Below, one piece after another: positions 51,754 to 60,698 of a stretch of DNA of 64,000 bases. Within the stretch, counting starts at the first letter, position 1, and the number at the start of each line of letters is the position of its first letter. The stretch is from positions 62,001 to 126,000 of the forward strand of contig NZ_JAUXXE010000078.1 in NCBI RefSeq assembly GCF_030681155.1. Reading direction: 5' to 3'. Under the pieces are notes generated by a model. The model was not told where the DNA came from. It was given only the letters and a program-made list of their open reading frames with translations, and did not search any database. This DNA comes from Phenylobacterium sp. (GTDB lineage Bacteria; Pseudomonadota; Alphaproteobacteria; Caulobacterales; Caulobacteraceae). The position numbers and the translations under genes were made by a program.

Positions 51754-52176
51754 TCAGATCAGCTGAGCAGGAGGTCCGCGGGCGGGAAGCGGTGGGCCGG
51801 AAACGCCGCGCCCCGGAGAGACGGCCTGCGTGGGCGCGGGCGCCACGGCGGCATAGGCTGCAAACTCGGCGCGTCCGATATCGCCGGCCGTCGTCGCTTC
51901 CGCGCCAACGCCATGTCCAGCGAACATGCAGGGCGCGTCGTGCTTGGCCTGGCCGCCCTGGTCGTGGTCACCATGCTTTGAGAGCGGCGCTCCAGGCTCG
52001 ATGCTGATGACGCCTTGAGCCGTACAGAGCACGATGGGGATCGGCAGCTCATTTCGAGGCTGCGTCGAGACCATCATGCCGGCTGGAACCAGGACCTTCA
52101 GCGCGAGCGCCAGGGCCGCCAGCGTCAAGAAGACGTGGCGCCAAGCGTGTCCGAAGGCGGAATCTCGGCAGGTCAC
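51754..52176 (-). CDS. DUF2946 family membrane protein
   Basis: 140 residues from GTG 52176, with no strong ribosome site. It has the same plan as the DUF2946 gene at 49328: a membrane helix HVFLTLAALALALKVLVPAG, a metal-like region (CTAQGVISIEP, HGDHDQGGQAKHDAPCMFAG) richer in His, and the C-terminal PLPARGPPAQLI. The two proteins clearly arose by duplication. It would be the first gene of the leftward metal operon. Confidence 0.82.
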   Translation of the reverse strand: MTCRDSAFGHAWRHVFLTLAALALALKVLVPAGMMVSTQPRNELPIPIVLCTAQGVISIEPGAPLSKHGDHDQGGQAKHDAPCMFAGHGVGAEATTAGDIGRAEFAAYAAVAPAPTQAVSPGRGVSGPPLPARGPPAQLI

Positions 52177-52348
52177 GGCCGCGCTGTTAGCTCAAGCAGA
52201 TAGCGATGTCATGCGCGTTCGGCGTTGGTCGCCTCGCCGCAGTGTGCAAGAGCCCGCTACTCTCCTAGCCCGCGCTTCATCGTCAGGAAATGACGCCTGA
52301 CGCGTGCCGAAGCGCTCCCCAAGACCCGGGCAGATGCGTCTCCGCAAC

Positions 52349-53875
52349 TTATGGACCCACATCGGTGTCTGAAGCCCGGGTTTGGCGCTTCATCGGCGCC
52401 GGCATGCCAAGCGCCGTCGCCAGCCGTTCATCCCAGCCGTAGATGTCTGGTCGGAACGCGATCTCTCCCGAGCGAGCGACAAACGCGGTTTGGTACATCA
52501 AGCGAACCGGCATGGCCGTTTGCAATCTGACCGCGCCGGTCGATCCTTTCGCGAGTTTGGCGTCGAACTCAGACTGCAGGCCAGAGGCTGTTGCGAGCCC
52601 GCGCGCGTAGCCGACGGCGTCGCCAACGCGCACGCACCCGTGGCTCCCATGCCGCTCGTTGGCCGCAAATGCGGCCTTTGACGGGGTGTCGTGCAGATAG
52701 ATTGCGTGCGGGTTTTGCATGTCAAACTTGACCCGCCCCAGCGAGGCCTTCGGGCCCGGCCGTTGGACGACCCGGCCCTCATCGACATACATGTCATGCT
52801 CGCGCAGATAGGCGCCGCCCTTGGGCAGGATCTCCCGCTCGGCGATGCCCTGCGGCACGTTCCAGGGCGGGTTCAGGATCAGGTCGCTGAATGATCCAGA
52901 CAGATTGGGGGTCGCGGCGTCCGGCTTGCCGACGACCACCCGCCGAACGTCGATGATCTTTCCGTTTTCATAGGTCGTCATCACCGCTGCGGGGATATTG
53001 ACGTCGATGCGCGTGGCGGGAGGCGTGCGTTTCAACCATCGCCGAACCTCCAGGTTCAGGGCAAGCTGACGCGCCCGGTCGGCGGGGCCGGCGTTCAGGA
53101 TCGCGATCGTGTCGTCGCCGATGACGCCGTCGTCATTGACGCCCTGTTGGGTCTGAAAGCGTTTGATCGCCTCGACCACGGCCGGTTCATATCGGCCTTC
53201 GCTAGCCGGGGCCTCTTTCAAGTAGCGACCCGCGACGAGGGCTTCGACGATCTGCGGAATGCGCCGATCCTGATCGCCCGGCTTGATCGCCTCGCCAGAC
53301 GGTATCGCGGCCGGTTGGCGCGAAGCGGCGTCTTTCAAGTATCCGAGATACCCCTTTGAAAGACGGTCGTATTCGGGATCGCTGGGAGGCAGGCTCTTGA
53401 GCCACGGCTCCAGATCGCCGGCGCTCAAAGCTGCTGCGAGCGTACGGTCCACATTCAGGTCGTTGCGCTCCAGCCCATAGACTTCGAAGATCTTGCTGGG
53501 GTCTATCAAGCCATGCGCCAGAGCGTCGCCATAGGCCATCGCGGCCTTCGTCAGGGCGATCTCGCGCCCTAGCGGGTCCTTGGCCGCCAAGCGAGCGACA
53601 AACGGCTTGGAGTCGATCGCGTGGCTATCCAGCGTCTTGAAGGCGTCCTGAAGCTGCGCTGCGCTCGACGGCGACCAGGCCGGCCGCCAATCCCTCGCAG
53701 CATAGAAGGCCCGAACACGCTCATCCATTTGCGAGCTTTTAAGGGACTGGGCCGACACCTCCTTGGGACGAACGAGGCTGTCGCCGCCTAGGGAGGTGAG
53801 GGGACCACAAGCTGCGATCAGGGAAATTACCAAGGCCGCAGGCGCAAGGCGGGCGGCGGGAAGCTGTACTTTCAT
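52349..53875 (-). CDS. L,D-transpeptidase (YcbB/LdtD-like lipoprotein)
   Basis: 508 residues from ATG 53875. Lipobox SLIAACG near residue 24. A scaffold helical region (about 50-210), a peptidoglycan-binding domain (RYEPAVVEAIKRFQTQQGVN, DDGVIGDDTIAIL, about 228-262) and a YkuD catalytic domain ending in IYLHDTPSKAAFAANERHG and SHGCVRV with the catalytic Cys. It would make 3-3 cross-links in peptidoglycan or attach proteins to it in the periplasm. Divergent from the VanY-type peptidase, 88 bp apart. Confidence 0.93.
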   Translation of the reverse strand: MKVQLPAARLAPAALVISLIAACGPLTSLGGDSLVRPKEVSAQSLKSSQMDERVRAFYAARDWRPAWSPSSAAQLQDAFKTLDSHAIDSKPFVARLAAKDPLGREIALTKAAMAYGDALAHGLIDPSKIFEVYGLERNDLNVDRTLAAALSAGDLEPWLKSLPPSDPEYDRLSKGYLGYLKDAASRQPAAIPSGEAIKPGDQDRRIPQIVEALVAGRYLKEAPASEGRYEPAVVEAIKRFQTQQGVNDDGVIGDDTIAILNAGPADRARQLALNLEVRRWLKRTPPATRIDVNIPAAVMTTYENGKIIDVRRVVVGKPDAATPNLSGSFSDLILNPPWNVPQGIAEREILPKGGAYLREHDMYVDEGRVVQRPGPKASLGRVKFDMQNPHAIYLHDTPSKAAFAANERHGSHGCVRVGDAVGYARGLATASGLQSEFDAKLAKGSTGAVRLQTAMPVRLMYQTAFVARSGEIAFRPDIYGWDERLATALGMPAPMKRQTRASDTDVGP

Positions 53876-53963
53876 CAAGGGGAGGTAACGCCGCAGATCT
53901 GATTTGGTGCGACACTATCGCCGTCGTCTTCTTTTCGCCGGCTCGCGCAGGCACAATGGCGCG

Positions 53964-54920
53964 ATGTTCAGGACCTGCTCCATAGGTGCGGCGGTCATCA
54001 TCCTGACGCTGTCGATCGGCGGCGGGACGCCGCCTGGCGCCGTAAGAGCGGCGGCCGCCGCTTCTATTTCCCAGTCTCGGAGTGACCCGATCAGCGATCT
54101 GCTGGAGGTTCCGGTCTCCACCTGCGATGCGGCGAGCGGGTTTGACGACGCCGCGCGCCGCAATGGCGACAGTGTGCGCACGATGAGCTGGTCGCCGTTT
54201 GGGCGCGCCGAAAAGGGATGGGCGATCTATGCGCCTCACGTAGCGCGCGCCATCGGCACGCACTGCGCCCCGGAAAGTACTGGCTTCGCCGCGGCCCTGG
54301 CGCGTTGGCAAGTCCGCCGCGGGTTTACGGGCGATGGGCGAACGGACGTTGCGACCCTGATGTCGATGAAGGGCGAATGGCAGGCGGCCCGTCCCTACGT
54401 CGCCCTTCGCGCCTCCGGTGTCTGCCCGGCGCCGCCGGCCTCGACAGGCCTGACGCGCTTGAGCGCCGAAGAAGGCTATCTGGGCAAGTCGGTCGAAGTG
54501 AGATCCGACGTCGCACGGGCCTATCGGCGGATGCTGATAGCGGCCAAGGCCGAATTGCCGGAGTTGGCTGAAGATCCCCAACTGCTCAGGGTTTTTTCAG
54601 GCTACCGAAGTCCGGCCTATGACGACGCGCGCTGCGCGCGCGACGGCAATTGCGGCGGCGTTGTCCGGGCCAAGTGTTCGGTCCACCGCACCGGGCAAGC
54701 CTTGGACCTCGTGGTCGGGGCCGCGCCCGGCTTCAGCGTCGACTCCAGCGCTGACGCCAACCGCCTGCATCAATCGCAGGGACGGGCCTATCGGTGGCTG
54801 CTCGCCAACGCCGAACGGTTCGGGTTTGTGAACTACAGCTTCGAACCCTGGCATTGGGAATGGATCGGCGACGGCGCCCGCCCGGACACTCCGCAAATGC
54901 AACAGGTCGCAAATCGCTAG
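53964..54920 (+). CDS. VanY/D,D-carboxypeptidase family (peptidase M15) protein
   Basis: 318 residues from ATG 53964. N-terminal signal region (MFRTCSIGAAVIILTLSIGG), then an N-terminal helical part (about 50-160) and an M15-type zinc peptidase domain: FSGYRSPAYDDARCARDGNC, SVHRTGQALDLVVG (zinc His and Asp) and FEPWHWEWIG (third zinc His). It would trim the terminal D-Ala from peptidoglycan stem peptides. Divergent from the L,D-transpeptidase, a sensible pairing since L,D-transpeptidases need tetrapeptide donors. Confidence 0.9.
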   Translation: MFRTCSIGAAVIILTLSIGGGTPPGAVRAAAAASISQSRSDPISDLLEVPVSTCDAASGFDDAARRNGDSVRTMSWSPFGRAEKGWAIYAPHVARAIGTHCAPESTGFAAALARWQVRRGFTGDGRTDVATLMSMKGEWQAARPYVALRASGVCPAPPASTGLTRLSAEEGYLGKSVEVRSDVARAYRRMLIAAKAELPELAEDPQLLRVFSGYRSPAYDDARCARDGNCGGVVRAKCSVHRTGQALDLVVGAAPGFSVDSSADANRLHQSQGRAYRWLLANAERFGFVNYSFEPWHWEWIGDGARPDTPQMQQVANR

Positions 54921-55352
54921 CTGCGGCGGCGCGCCAGGGCCGGCTAGGAGCCGTCAACGCATCAGCGCGCCAACGCTCACCCAAACTAGAGGTCGCTCGC
55001 GTCGATGAAGATCGCCGTACAACCTTGCTCGCTAGATCAGCCTGGCGGCGTCGGACAATCTTTGGCGCGCTGCTCGGCCATCGCCATTCCTACGGTGACG
55101 GGACCTGCGCCTGCCACAGCTCTGGACCGTCCAAATTGGACCAGACGTTCGCGATCGACCTCCACCAGCTTCAGCTTGCCCAGGACGCGCCTGAGCATTT
55201 GAAGGGGCGCGCCAACGCCCGGATTTCTGCGTGCGGATGCAGGGCATGTTCGGGCGCGAATCCGGTGCAGTGAGTTAGCGAAAGGTGGCGAAATCCGTCG
55301 TAGAATGACGTAGAACCCGGCGTCTAACGGCTGGCCTAAGTCCTTAAGGTAT
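54921..55352 (+). other. Intergenic region upstream of dusA
   Basis: 432 bp with no credible gene. The last 90 bp are richer in A and T and contain two close copies of CGTAGAA (near 55298 and 55310) and a palindromic CCTTAAGG near 55342; they probably include the dusA promoter. No terminator for the peptidase gene was found. Confidence 0.4.
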
Positions 55353-56381
55353 ATGAAAAAACAGACGAAATTTCAAGCATATAGACTGTCCGTTGCACCT
55401 ATGATGGACTGGACAGACCGGCACTGCCGCGTCTTGCACCGGACGCTGTCGGCGCGGGCGTTGCTCTATACCGAAATGTTGACGACGGGCGCGATCCTGC
55501 ACGGCGATCGCGAGCGGCTGCTGGCCTATGATCAAGTCGAGCATCCGGTGGCGTTGCAGCTTGGCGGCTCGGATCCGGCCGATCTGGTGGCCGCGGCCCG
55601 GATTGGCGAGGCCGAGGGCTATGACGAGATCAATCTCAATGTCGGCTGCCCGTCCGACCGGGTGCAGAGCGGGCGGTTCGGCGCCTGCCTGATGCGTGAG
55701 CCTGACCTGGTGGCCGAATGCATGGCCGCGATGGGCGCGGCGGTGAAGGTTCCTGTCACGGTCAAATGCCGGATCGGGGTGGACGACCAGGAGCCCGCCG
55801 AGAGCCTCTACCGGCTGGTCGATCTCTGCGCCGACGCCGGAGTCGGCAGTTTTGTGGTCCACGCCCGTAAGGCCTGGCTGAAGGGCTTGTCGCCCAAGGA
55901 AAACCGCGACGTGCCGCCGCTCGACTATCCGTTGGTGCATCGGCTGAAGCGCGAGCGGCCGAACTTGACGATCGTCATCAACGGCGGGATCGCCACGCTC
56001 GACGAGACCGAAGCTCAGTTGGAGCACGTGGATGGCGTCATGCTGGGCCGGGCCGCCTATCACGAGCCGGCTATCCTGGGGCAGGTCGACCGCCGGGTGT
56101 TCGGACAGGGTGAGGACATCGACGCGTTCCAGGCGGTCGAGCTCTATCGGCCCTACGTGATGGGCCAGCTGGCCAGGGGCGTGCATCTGGCGGCCATGAC
56201 CCGGCACATGCTGGGCCTGTTCCACGGTCTGCCCGGCGCCCGGAGTTGGCGGCGGATTCTCACCGTCGAGGGTGTGAAAGCGGGGGCGGGGATTGAGGTC
56301 GTCGACGCGGCGCTGGCCGCTGTGTCAGGGGCGCAGAATGAGCGACGTCTGCGTCGCCTCGAAGCTGGCGAGGCGGCCTAG
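55353..56381 (+). CDS. dusA: tRNA-dihydrouridine(20/20a) synthase DusA
   Basis: 342 residues from ATG 55353 with AAGG 4 nt upstream. FMN TIM barrel with APMMDWTDRHCRVLHRTLS at the start, INLNVGCPSDRVQSGRFGAC (catalytic Cys about 98), KCRIGVDD, VVHARKAWLKGLSPKENRD and NGGIATLDE, all DusA-specific. It reduces U20/U20a of tRNA. The 5' end of dusA is a known attachment site for DusA-type phage integrases; here it is intact, without an integrated element. The last 57 nt overlap the converging protease gene. Confidence 0.96.
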   Translation: MKKQTKFQAYRLSVAPMMDWTDRHCRVLHRTLSARALLYTEMLTTGAILHGDRERLLAYDQVEHPVALQLGGSDPADLVAAARIGEAEGYDEINLNVGCPSDRVQSGRFGACLMREPDLVAECMAAMGAAVKVPVTVKCRIGVDDQEPAESLYRLVDLCADAGVGSFVVHARKAWLKGLSPKENRDVPPLDYPLVHRLKRERPNLTIVINGGIATLDETEAQLEHVDGVMLGRAAYHEPAILGQVDRRVFGQGEDIDAFQAVELYRPYVMGQLARGVHLAAMTRHMLGLFHGLPGARSWRRILTVEGVKAGAGIEVVDAALAAVSGAQNERRLRRLEAGEAA

Positions 56382-56831
56382 ATAGCTCATCCCGAGCAGC
56401 GAGCTTTCCAGCCCGTCCTCAATCACCAGGGCGTCCACATTGTCCAGGCGCGCGCCGGCCACAGAAACTCGGCCAAGTTTGACAGCCGCGGCCCGCGTCT
56501 GACCCGACGCGGTGACGACCTTGGAAGTGTAGTCCAGCTTTTCGGTGGCGATGCCCAGGCGCCGGGCGTCGGCGAGGGTCAGGGCGACGGCGCTGGCGCC
56601 GGTGTCGACCAGGAAGCGGACGCGTGAACCGTTGACGTCGGCTTCGGCCCAATAGTGGCCGTCGCGGCCCTTGGCGATGGAGGCGGGCTGAGCCATCGAG
56701 GATTGCGGCGCGATCGCCACGGCGGCGCGCAGTTCTGGAGTCTGGTTGGCGTTCTTCAGGCTCGCCAGGGTCTGCCCAGCACCGACCGCCGACACCGCGC
56801 CCACCAGGGCCATCACCGCCAATTTCAGCAT
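56325..56831 (-). CDS. Retropepsin-like aspartic protease (TIGR02281 type)
   Basis: 168 residues. An N-terminal signal or anchor segment (MLKLAVMALVGAVSAVGAG) is followed by a retropepsin-like domain: GHYWAEADVNGSRVRFLVDT then GASAVAL (the D-T-G-A active-site loop about residues 76-79), and the late LLGMSYLGRL. It would work as a dimer in the periplasm. Substrate unknown. Its stop lies inside the end of dusA on the opposite strand, an overlap of 57 nt. Confidence 0.9.
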   Translation of the reverse strand: MLKLAVMALVGAVSAVGAGQTLASLKNANQTPELRAAVAIAPQSSMAQPASIAKGRDGHYWAEADVNGSRVRFLVDTGASAVALTLADARRLGIATEKLDYTSKVVTASGQTRAAAVKLGRVSVAGARLDNVDALVIEDGLESSLLGMSYLGRLASFEATQTSLILRP

Positions 56832-56961
56832 CTTGATACCTCGCCGTCTCGGCGGCCGGGATAGTGTCCGGTCGCGTTCGAGGAGGAAACTAGGCGTGTC
56901 CTATGTGTAAGCGGTGAATCAACAGCCTTGATGAAACCCTAACAAGCGCAACCGTTTAGGG

Positions 56962-57180
56962 TCAGAACATCGCCAGTTTCTCGGGGCTGATGCGTTCGCG
57001 GCGGCCTGCAAGTTCGGCCATGATCCGGGCTCGGTCATCGTCCGTCAGCTTCGCCCATCCGGCGACTTCGGAGAGCTGTCGGTAGCAGCCCATGCATAGG
57101 CCGCTCTCACCGTCGATGACGCAAACCTTGATGCAGGGCGTCTTGATCGGGGCAGGCGGGCGGCGGGGCTGATCGGTCAT
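56962..57180 (-). CDS. DUF1289 small Cys-rich protein
   Basis: 72 residues from ATG 57180, 2 nt after the stop of the thioesterase gene. TPCIKVCVIDGESGLCMGCY gives the four Cys of DUF1289, probably a metal or Fe-S site, followed by EVAGWAKLTDDDRARIMAEL. A widespread proteobacterial protein of unknown function. A longer frame (to 57384) overlaps the thioesterase and is not used. Confidence 0.9.
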   Translation of the reverse strand: MTDQPRRPPAPIKTPCIKVCVIDGESGLCMGCYRQLSEVAGWAKLTDDDRARIMAELAGRRERISPEKLAMF

Positions 57181-57182
57181 GG

Positions 57183-57605
57183 CTATGGGATAGCGTAGGT
57201 CACGGTGGCCTGCGCCGCCAGTCGATCCGAACTCTCGGTCCAGAGCCTGATGTCGCAGACGGCGTTGCGCCGGCCGAGCCGTAGCAACCGGCCCTCGGCG
57301 TGAACATCGCCGGGCTTGGCGCCGCGCAGGAAGTTCATCACCAGCGAACTGGTCACCGCCATCAATTCCTCGCCGACATGGCACAGCACCAGGGCGTAGG
57401 CGGTGGTGTCTGCGTGCCCCATCAGTGTCGGCCCGGAAACCAGGTTGCCAGGCCGCAGCATCCCCTGGCGATAGGGAAGGACGACGTGTACGCGGCCGGG
57501 TTCGGCCTCGGTGATCCTCGGGAACGCCTCCTCCGGAATTCCGGGGAAGGCGCCAAAAATCAAGGTGTTGACGCGGTCCGCATCGAGTTTGAGCTGTGGA
57601 AGCAT
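57183..57605 (-). CDS. PaaI-family thioesterase (hotdog fold)
   Basis: 140 residues from ATG 57605. The hotdog domain has LVSGPTLMGHADTTAYALVL (the conserved helix with an Asp in the PaaI active site), SLVMNFLRGAKPGDVHAEGR and GRRNAVCDIRLW. It would hydrolyse an acyl-CoA thioester. Cotranscribed with the DUF1289 gene. Substrate unknown. Confidence 0.9.
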   Translation of the reverse strand: MLPQLKLDADRVNTLIFGAFPGIPEEAFPRITEAEPGRVHVVLPYRQGMLRPGNLVSGPTLMGHADTTAYALVLCHVGEELMAVTSSLVMNFLRGAKPGDVHAEGRLLRLGRRNAVCDIRLWTESSDRLAAQATVTYAIP

Positions 57606-57777
57606 GGCCGAGCTTTGCTGAGTGGGTGGATCATTACAAGATGTTTATGGTTCCTGAGTAACCAATGTCATCATTGCAGTATTTTAATGTTCGAATACTA
57701 ATTGTTGCCGGTAATTCATTTGAGTGACGCCGTTTTCGCGAGCAGGTTCCCTCCATAAATTTCGAGGGAGTAACGCC

Positions 57778-58101
57778 ATGAGACTGATCGCCATCGCATT
57801 CGCCGCCACGGGCTTGCTCGCCGCTGCGAGTTCCGCCACCGCCGCTGCCGCCGTCAGCGACGTAGAGTTCCTCAAGGCCAGCCGTTGCCGTGGGTTAGCC
57901 GATTCCGGCCTGACCCAGGTCGACACCGCCGCCATGGACGCCTTCATCAGAAACGAGCGCTCAGGCCGCGCGCCGTATGTGCTCGAGCGCAGCAAGGTCG
58001 AGTACGACAAGGCCAAGCGCGAAGCCAAGTCGGACAGCGGTGATCGCAAGGCCCGCTTGACCGCGGAACTGAGCGGTCCCTGCCAAGTCTACAAGGGCTG
58101 A
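57778..58101 (+). CDS. Small secreted protein, unknown function
   Basis: 107 residues from ATG 57778 after GAGGGAG. A signal peptide (MRLIAIAFAATGLLAAASSA, cut near TAA-AAV) precedes an 85-residue mature part with two Cys (KASRCRGLA and GPCQVYKG) and a charged helical middle. No family recognised. A strong rho-independent terminator follows 33 bp after the stop, so this is a single-gene unit. Confidence 0.7.
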   Translation: MRLIAIAFAATGLLAAASSATAAAAVSDVEFLKASRCRGLADSGLTQVDTAAMDAFIRNERSGRAPYVLERSKVEYDKAKREAKSDSGDRKARLTAELSGPCQVYKG

Positions 58102-58133
58102 CTGCGCCAACCCCCGGTCCAGTGCCCTTGATC

Positions 58134-58165
58134 GCGCGCCCGGCTCCCCCCGGGCGCGCATTTTT
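58134..58165 (+). terminator. Rho-independent terminator
   Basis: A 10-bp perfect stem (GCGCGCCCGG / CCGGGCGCGC) with a 6-nt loop, followed by A and five T, 32 nt after the small secreted-protein gene. Confidence 0.9.
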
Positions 58166-58258
58166 ATGCCTGGACGCGCAATGCGAGCGCTCGCGCGGAA
58201 CCGACCTTGGCCGTAGGCTGTTTAAGTCTGGGTGTTGTAAGTGGGGCATTGGTCGGCA

Positions 58259-59713
58259 ATGGATGTGTTGAGGCCGGGCGATACCTGCTGGCGAAAAGCG
58301 CGCGCCGCGCGCGCGGCGTTTCTGGTCGATACCGAGGCCTATTACACCGCTGTCTTCGAGGCGCTGCGCAATGCGCGTCGTTCGGTTTTCCTGCTGGGCT
58401 GGGGCTTTGATCCCAGGGCCCGTCTGTTTCCGGATGGCTTCGACGGTCCTGCCGACCCCGACGAGGTGGGGCGGATCCTGGTCGCGGTTTCGCGTGCGCG
58501 ACCAGACCTGGAAATCCGGCTGCTGATCTGGAAATCGGCCCTGCCCATCGCGGCCAGCCAACAGTTCTTTCCCCACCGGGCGCGGGCCTGGTTCAAGGAT
58601 ACGAACGTGCAGTTCGTACTCGATGACCAGGTGCCGTTCGGCGCCTGCCACCATCAGAAGGTGCTGGTCATCGATGACACCCTGGCGTTCTGCGGTGGCG
58701 GCGACATCAGTGTCGATCGTTGGGATACGCCCGGCCATCTTGAGCACGACCCGCGCCGGATCATGCCCGACCAGCAACATCATCCGCCGCGCCACGAGGT
58801 GATGATGATGGTCGACGGGCAGGCGGCACAGGCGCTGGGCGATCTGGCCCGCGAGCGCTGGCGCCGCGCGACCCGTGAGGTGCTGCCCGCGCCGGCCACC
58901 GTGCCGGTCGATGACCCGTGGCCGGCCCATATTCCCGCCCAGCTCAAGGACGTCGATATTTCGCTCCAGCGCACCGAACCGGCTTGGGCCGGCCGTGAGG
59001 GGGTTGCGGAGATTCGCAAGCTGATGATCGCCTCGATCATGGAGGCTCGCTCGACGATATATCTGGAGAACCAGTACTTCACCTGCCCGCTGATCGCCGA
59101 GGCGGTCTCCCGGCGATTGGGGGAGCCGGGCGGCCCCGAAGTGGTGCTGATCTCCACCGGTCAGAGCCCCAGTTGGTTCGATCAGCTGACCATGGATCGG
59201 GCGCGATCGAACATGCTGTGGCGCCTGCGGGCCTCGGATGTCTTCGGACGCTTCCGAGCTTGGTATCCCACCACGCCGGGCGGGACGACGATCATCGTTC
59301 ATTCGAAGGTCACCGTGATCGACAACCATTTGGCGCGTGTCGGGTCGGCGAACCTGAACAACCGCTCCGGCGGCTTCGACACTGAGGTCGAGCTGGGCGT
59401 CGAGGCCGGATGCGAGGCTGATGAGCGCGCAATCGGCGCGCTGCGTGATCGCCTGATCGGCCATTTCCTGGGCCACACCGGCGATGCGGTTTCCAAAGCC
59501 CGGCACGAGTGGGGCGGTTTGATTCCCGCGATCGACGCCCTCAACAGCGAGGGGCGGCTATCGCCAATCTTGCCGATGAAGCAGACGCCGCTCGGCGAGA
59601 TAATCGCCACCTATCACCTCGGCGATCCCTACAACGTCACCGACTCCTGGCGCGCCTCGCGTCGGCGCGATCTGCTCTACCAGGAGAAGCACACGCGCTT
59701 CATGTCACACTGA
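58259..59713 (+). CDS. Phospholipase D family protein (two HKD motifs)
   Basis: 484 residues from ATG 58259; a GTG 18 nt earlier is possible. Both H-x-K-x4-D motifs are complete: HHQKVLVIDDTLAFCGGGDI in the first half and VHSKVTVIDNHLARVGSANL, with NNRS after it, in the second. The layout (YLENQYFTCPLIAEAVSRRL between them) fits bacterial PLDc enzymes related to eukaryotic PLD. No signal peptide is evident. It would hydrolyse or transfer phosphatidyl groups. The last 14 nt overlap the converging EEP gene. Confidence 0.92.
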   Translation: MDVLRPGDTCWRKARAARAAFLVDTEAYYTAVFEALRNARRSVFLLGWGFDPRARLFPDGFDGPADPDEVGRILVAVSRARPDLEIRLLIWKSALPIAASQQFFPHRARAWFKDTNVQFVLDDQVPFGACHHQKVLVIDDTLAFCGGGDISVDRWDTPGHLEHDPRRIMPDQQHHPPRHEVMMMVDGQAAQALGDLARERWRRATREVLPAPATVPVDDPWPAHIPAQLKDVDISLQRTEPAWAGREGVAEIRKLMIASIMEARSTIYLENQYFTCPLIAEAVSRRLGEPGGPEVVLISTGQSPSWFDQLTMDRARSNMLWRLRASDVFGRFRAWYPTTPGGTTIIVHSKVTVIDNHLARVGSANLNNRSGGFDTEVELGVEAGCEADERAIGALRDRLIGHFLGHTGDAVSKARHEWGGLIPAIDALNSEGRLSPILPMKQTPLGEIIATYHLGDPYNVTDSWRASRRRDLLYQEKHTRFMSH

Positions 59714-60431
59714 AGTCCATCACCAGCGGCAGGTGATCTGAGGCAGTACGGGTCAGTTGGTCGAACGGCACGAAGACGTCCTCAACCTTAATCTCCGGGC
59801 TGACAAAGATGTGGTCGATGCGCAGCACCGGCAGGGTCGATGGGAAGGTCGAGGTCGCCGATTTCGTGGGCGCGAGCCGCCGGGCGGCCGCCAGCTTGGC
59901 GCAGAGCGTTCGATAGACCACCGAACTGCTGGTGGCGTTGAAGTCGCCCAACAGGATTGTCGGACCCTTACGCATGGGGTGGTCCAGCCACGAGGGGCCG
60001 GCCAGCCAGGCGGCCTGTAGCTGCTGTTCCTTAGGCACTAGCCCGAGGTGCGTATTGATCACCTGCACGGGCTTGCCCTCGATCTCGGCCGAGAGCCAGA
60101 CCGCGCCGCGCGGCTCCAGCCGCGGAATGGCGGGATGGCCGGGCAGGGGACCGGTTTGGATCAGTCGCTCCGGATAGATCGTGAGGATGGCGTCGCCATA
60201 GAGTTCCTCTTCGACCCGCAGGGCGGGGTGGAAGTGGAAGGCCATCTTGAGGCGCCGCGCGATCTGGTGGGCCTGATCCACGCCGCCGGTGCGGGCGCGA
60301 CCGACATCCAGTTCTTGCAAGGCGACGATGTCGGGCTTCAGCCGTGCGATCACCTCGGCGACGCGGCCGACGTCCAGACGCCGATCGGCGCCGACGCAGC
60401 GGTGGACATTGTAGGTAAGGATGCGGGGCAT
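59700..60431 (-). CDS. Endonuclease/exonuclease/phosphatase (EEP) family protein
   Basis: 243 residues. Opens with LTYNVHRCVGADRRLDVGRV, then IVALQELDVGR (Glu for metal), VQVINTHLGLVPKEQQLQAA, ILLGDFNATSSSVVYRTLCA (Asp and Asn) and the late IDHIFVSP and ASDHLPLVMDF (Asp-His), the complete EEP active site. Substrate may be a phospholipid head group or DNA. Convergence with the phospholipase D gene (14-nt overlap) is common in alphaproteobacteria and hints at a shared lipid-related role. Confidence 0.92.
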   Translation of the reverse strand: MPRILTYNVHRCVGADRRLDVGRVAEVIARLKPDIVALQELDVGRARTGGVDQAHQIARRLKMAFHFHPALRVEEELYGDAILTIYPERLIQTGPLPGHPAIPRLEPRGAVWLSAEIEGKPVQVINTHLGLVPKEQQLQAAWLAGPSWLDHPMRKGPTILLGDFNATSSSVVYRTLCAKLAAARRLAPTKSATSTFPSTLPVLRIDHIFVSPEIKVEDVFVPFDQLTRTASDHLPLVMDFSVT

Positions 60432-60698
60432 GTGGTCTTACGGATGCACGCCTCCTGCACGCGGCGCAACCGGTCCAACGCTGGCGCACGGCGAAGGTTC
60501 GCGTGACTCGTCCGGTTTGGCCCGGTCTTCCAATCGTGTTCACGACGCGTCGTGGCGGAGTTTATAAAGGCCCGAGGGCCGATGGCGCCAAACTTGTGGT
60601 GACGTTGACGTAAGCGTCATCTTCACATCGTCATTTTCGGCGTCTATGGTCCGCGCCAACGAAATACGCTGTAAATGCTCGCGCCAGGGAGCCGCTCT

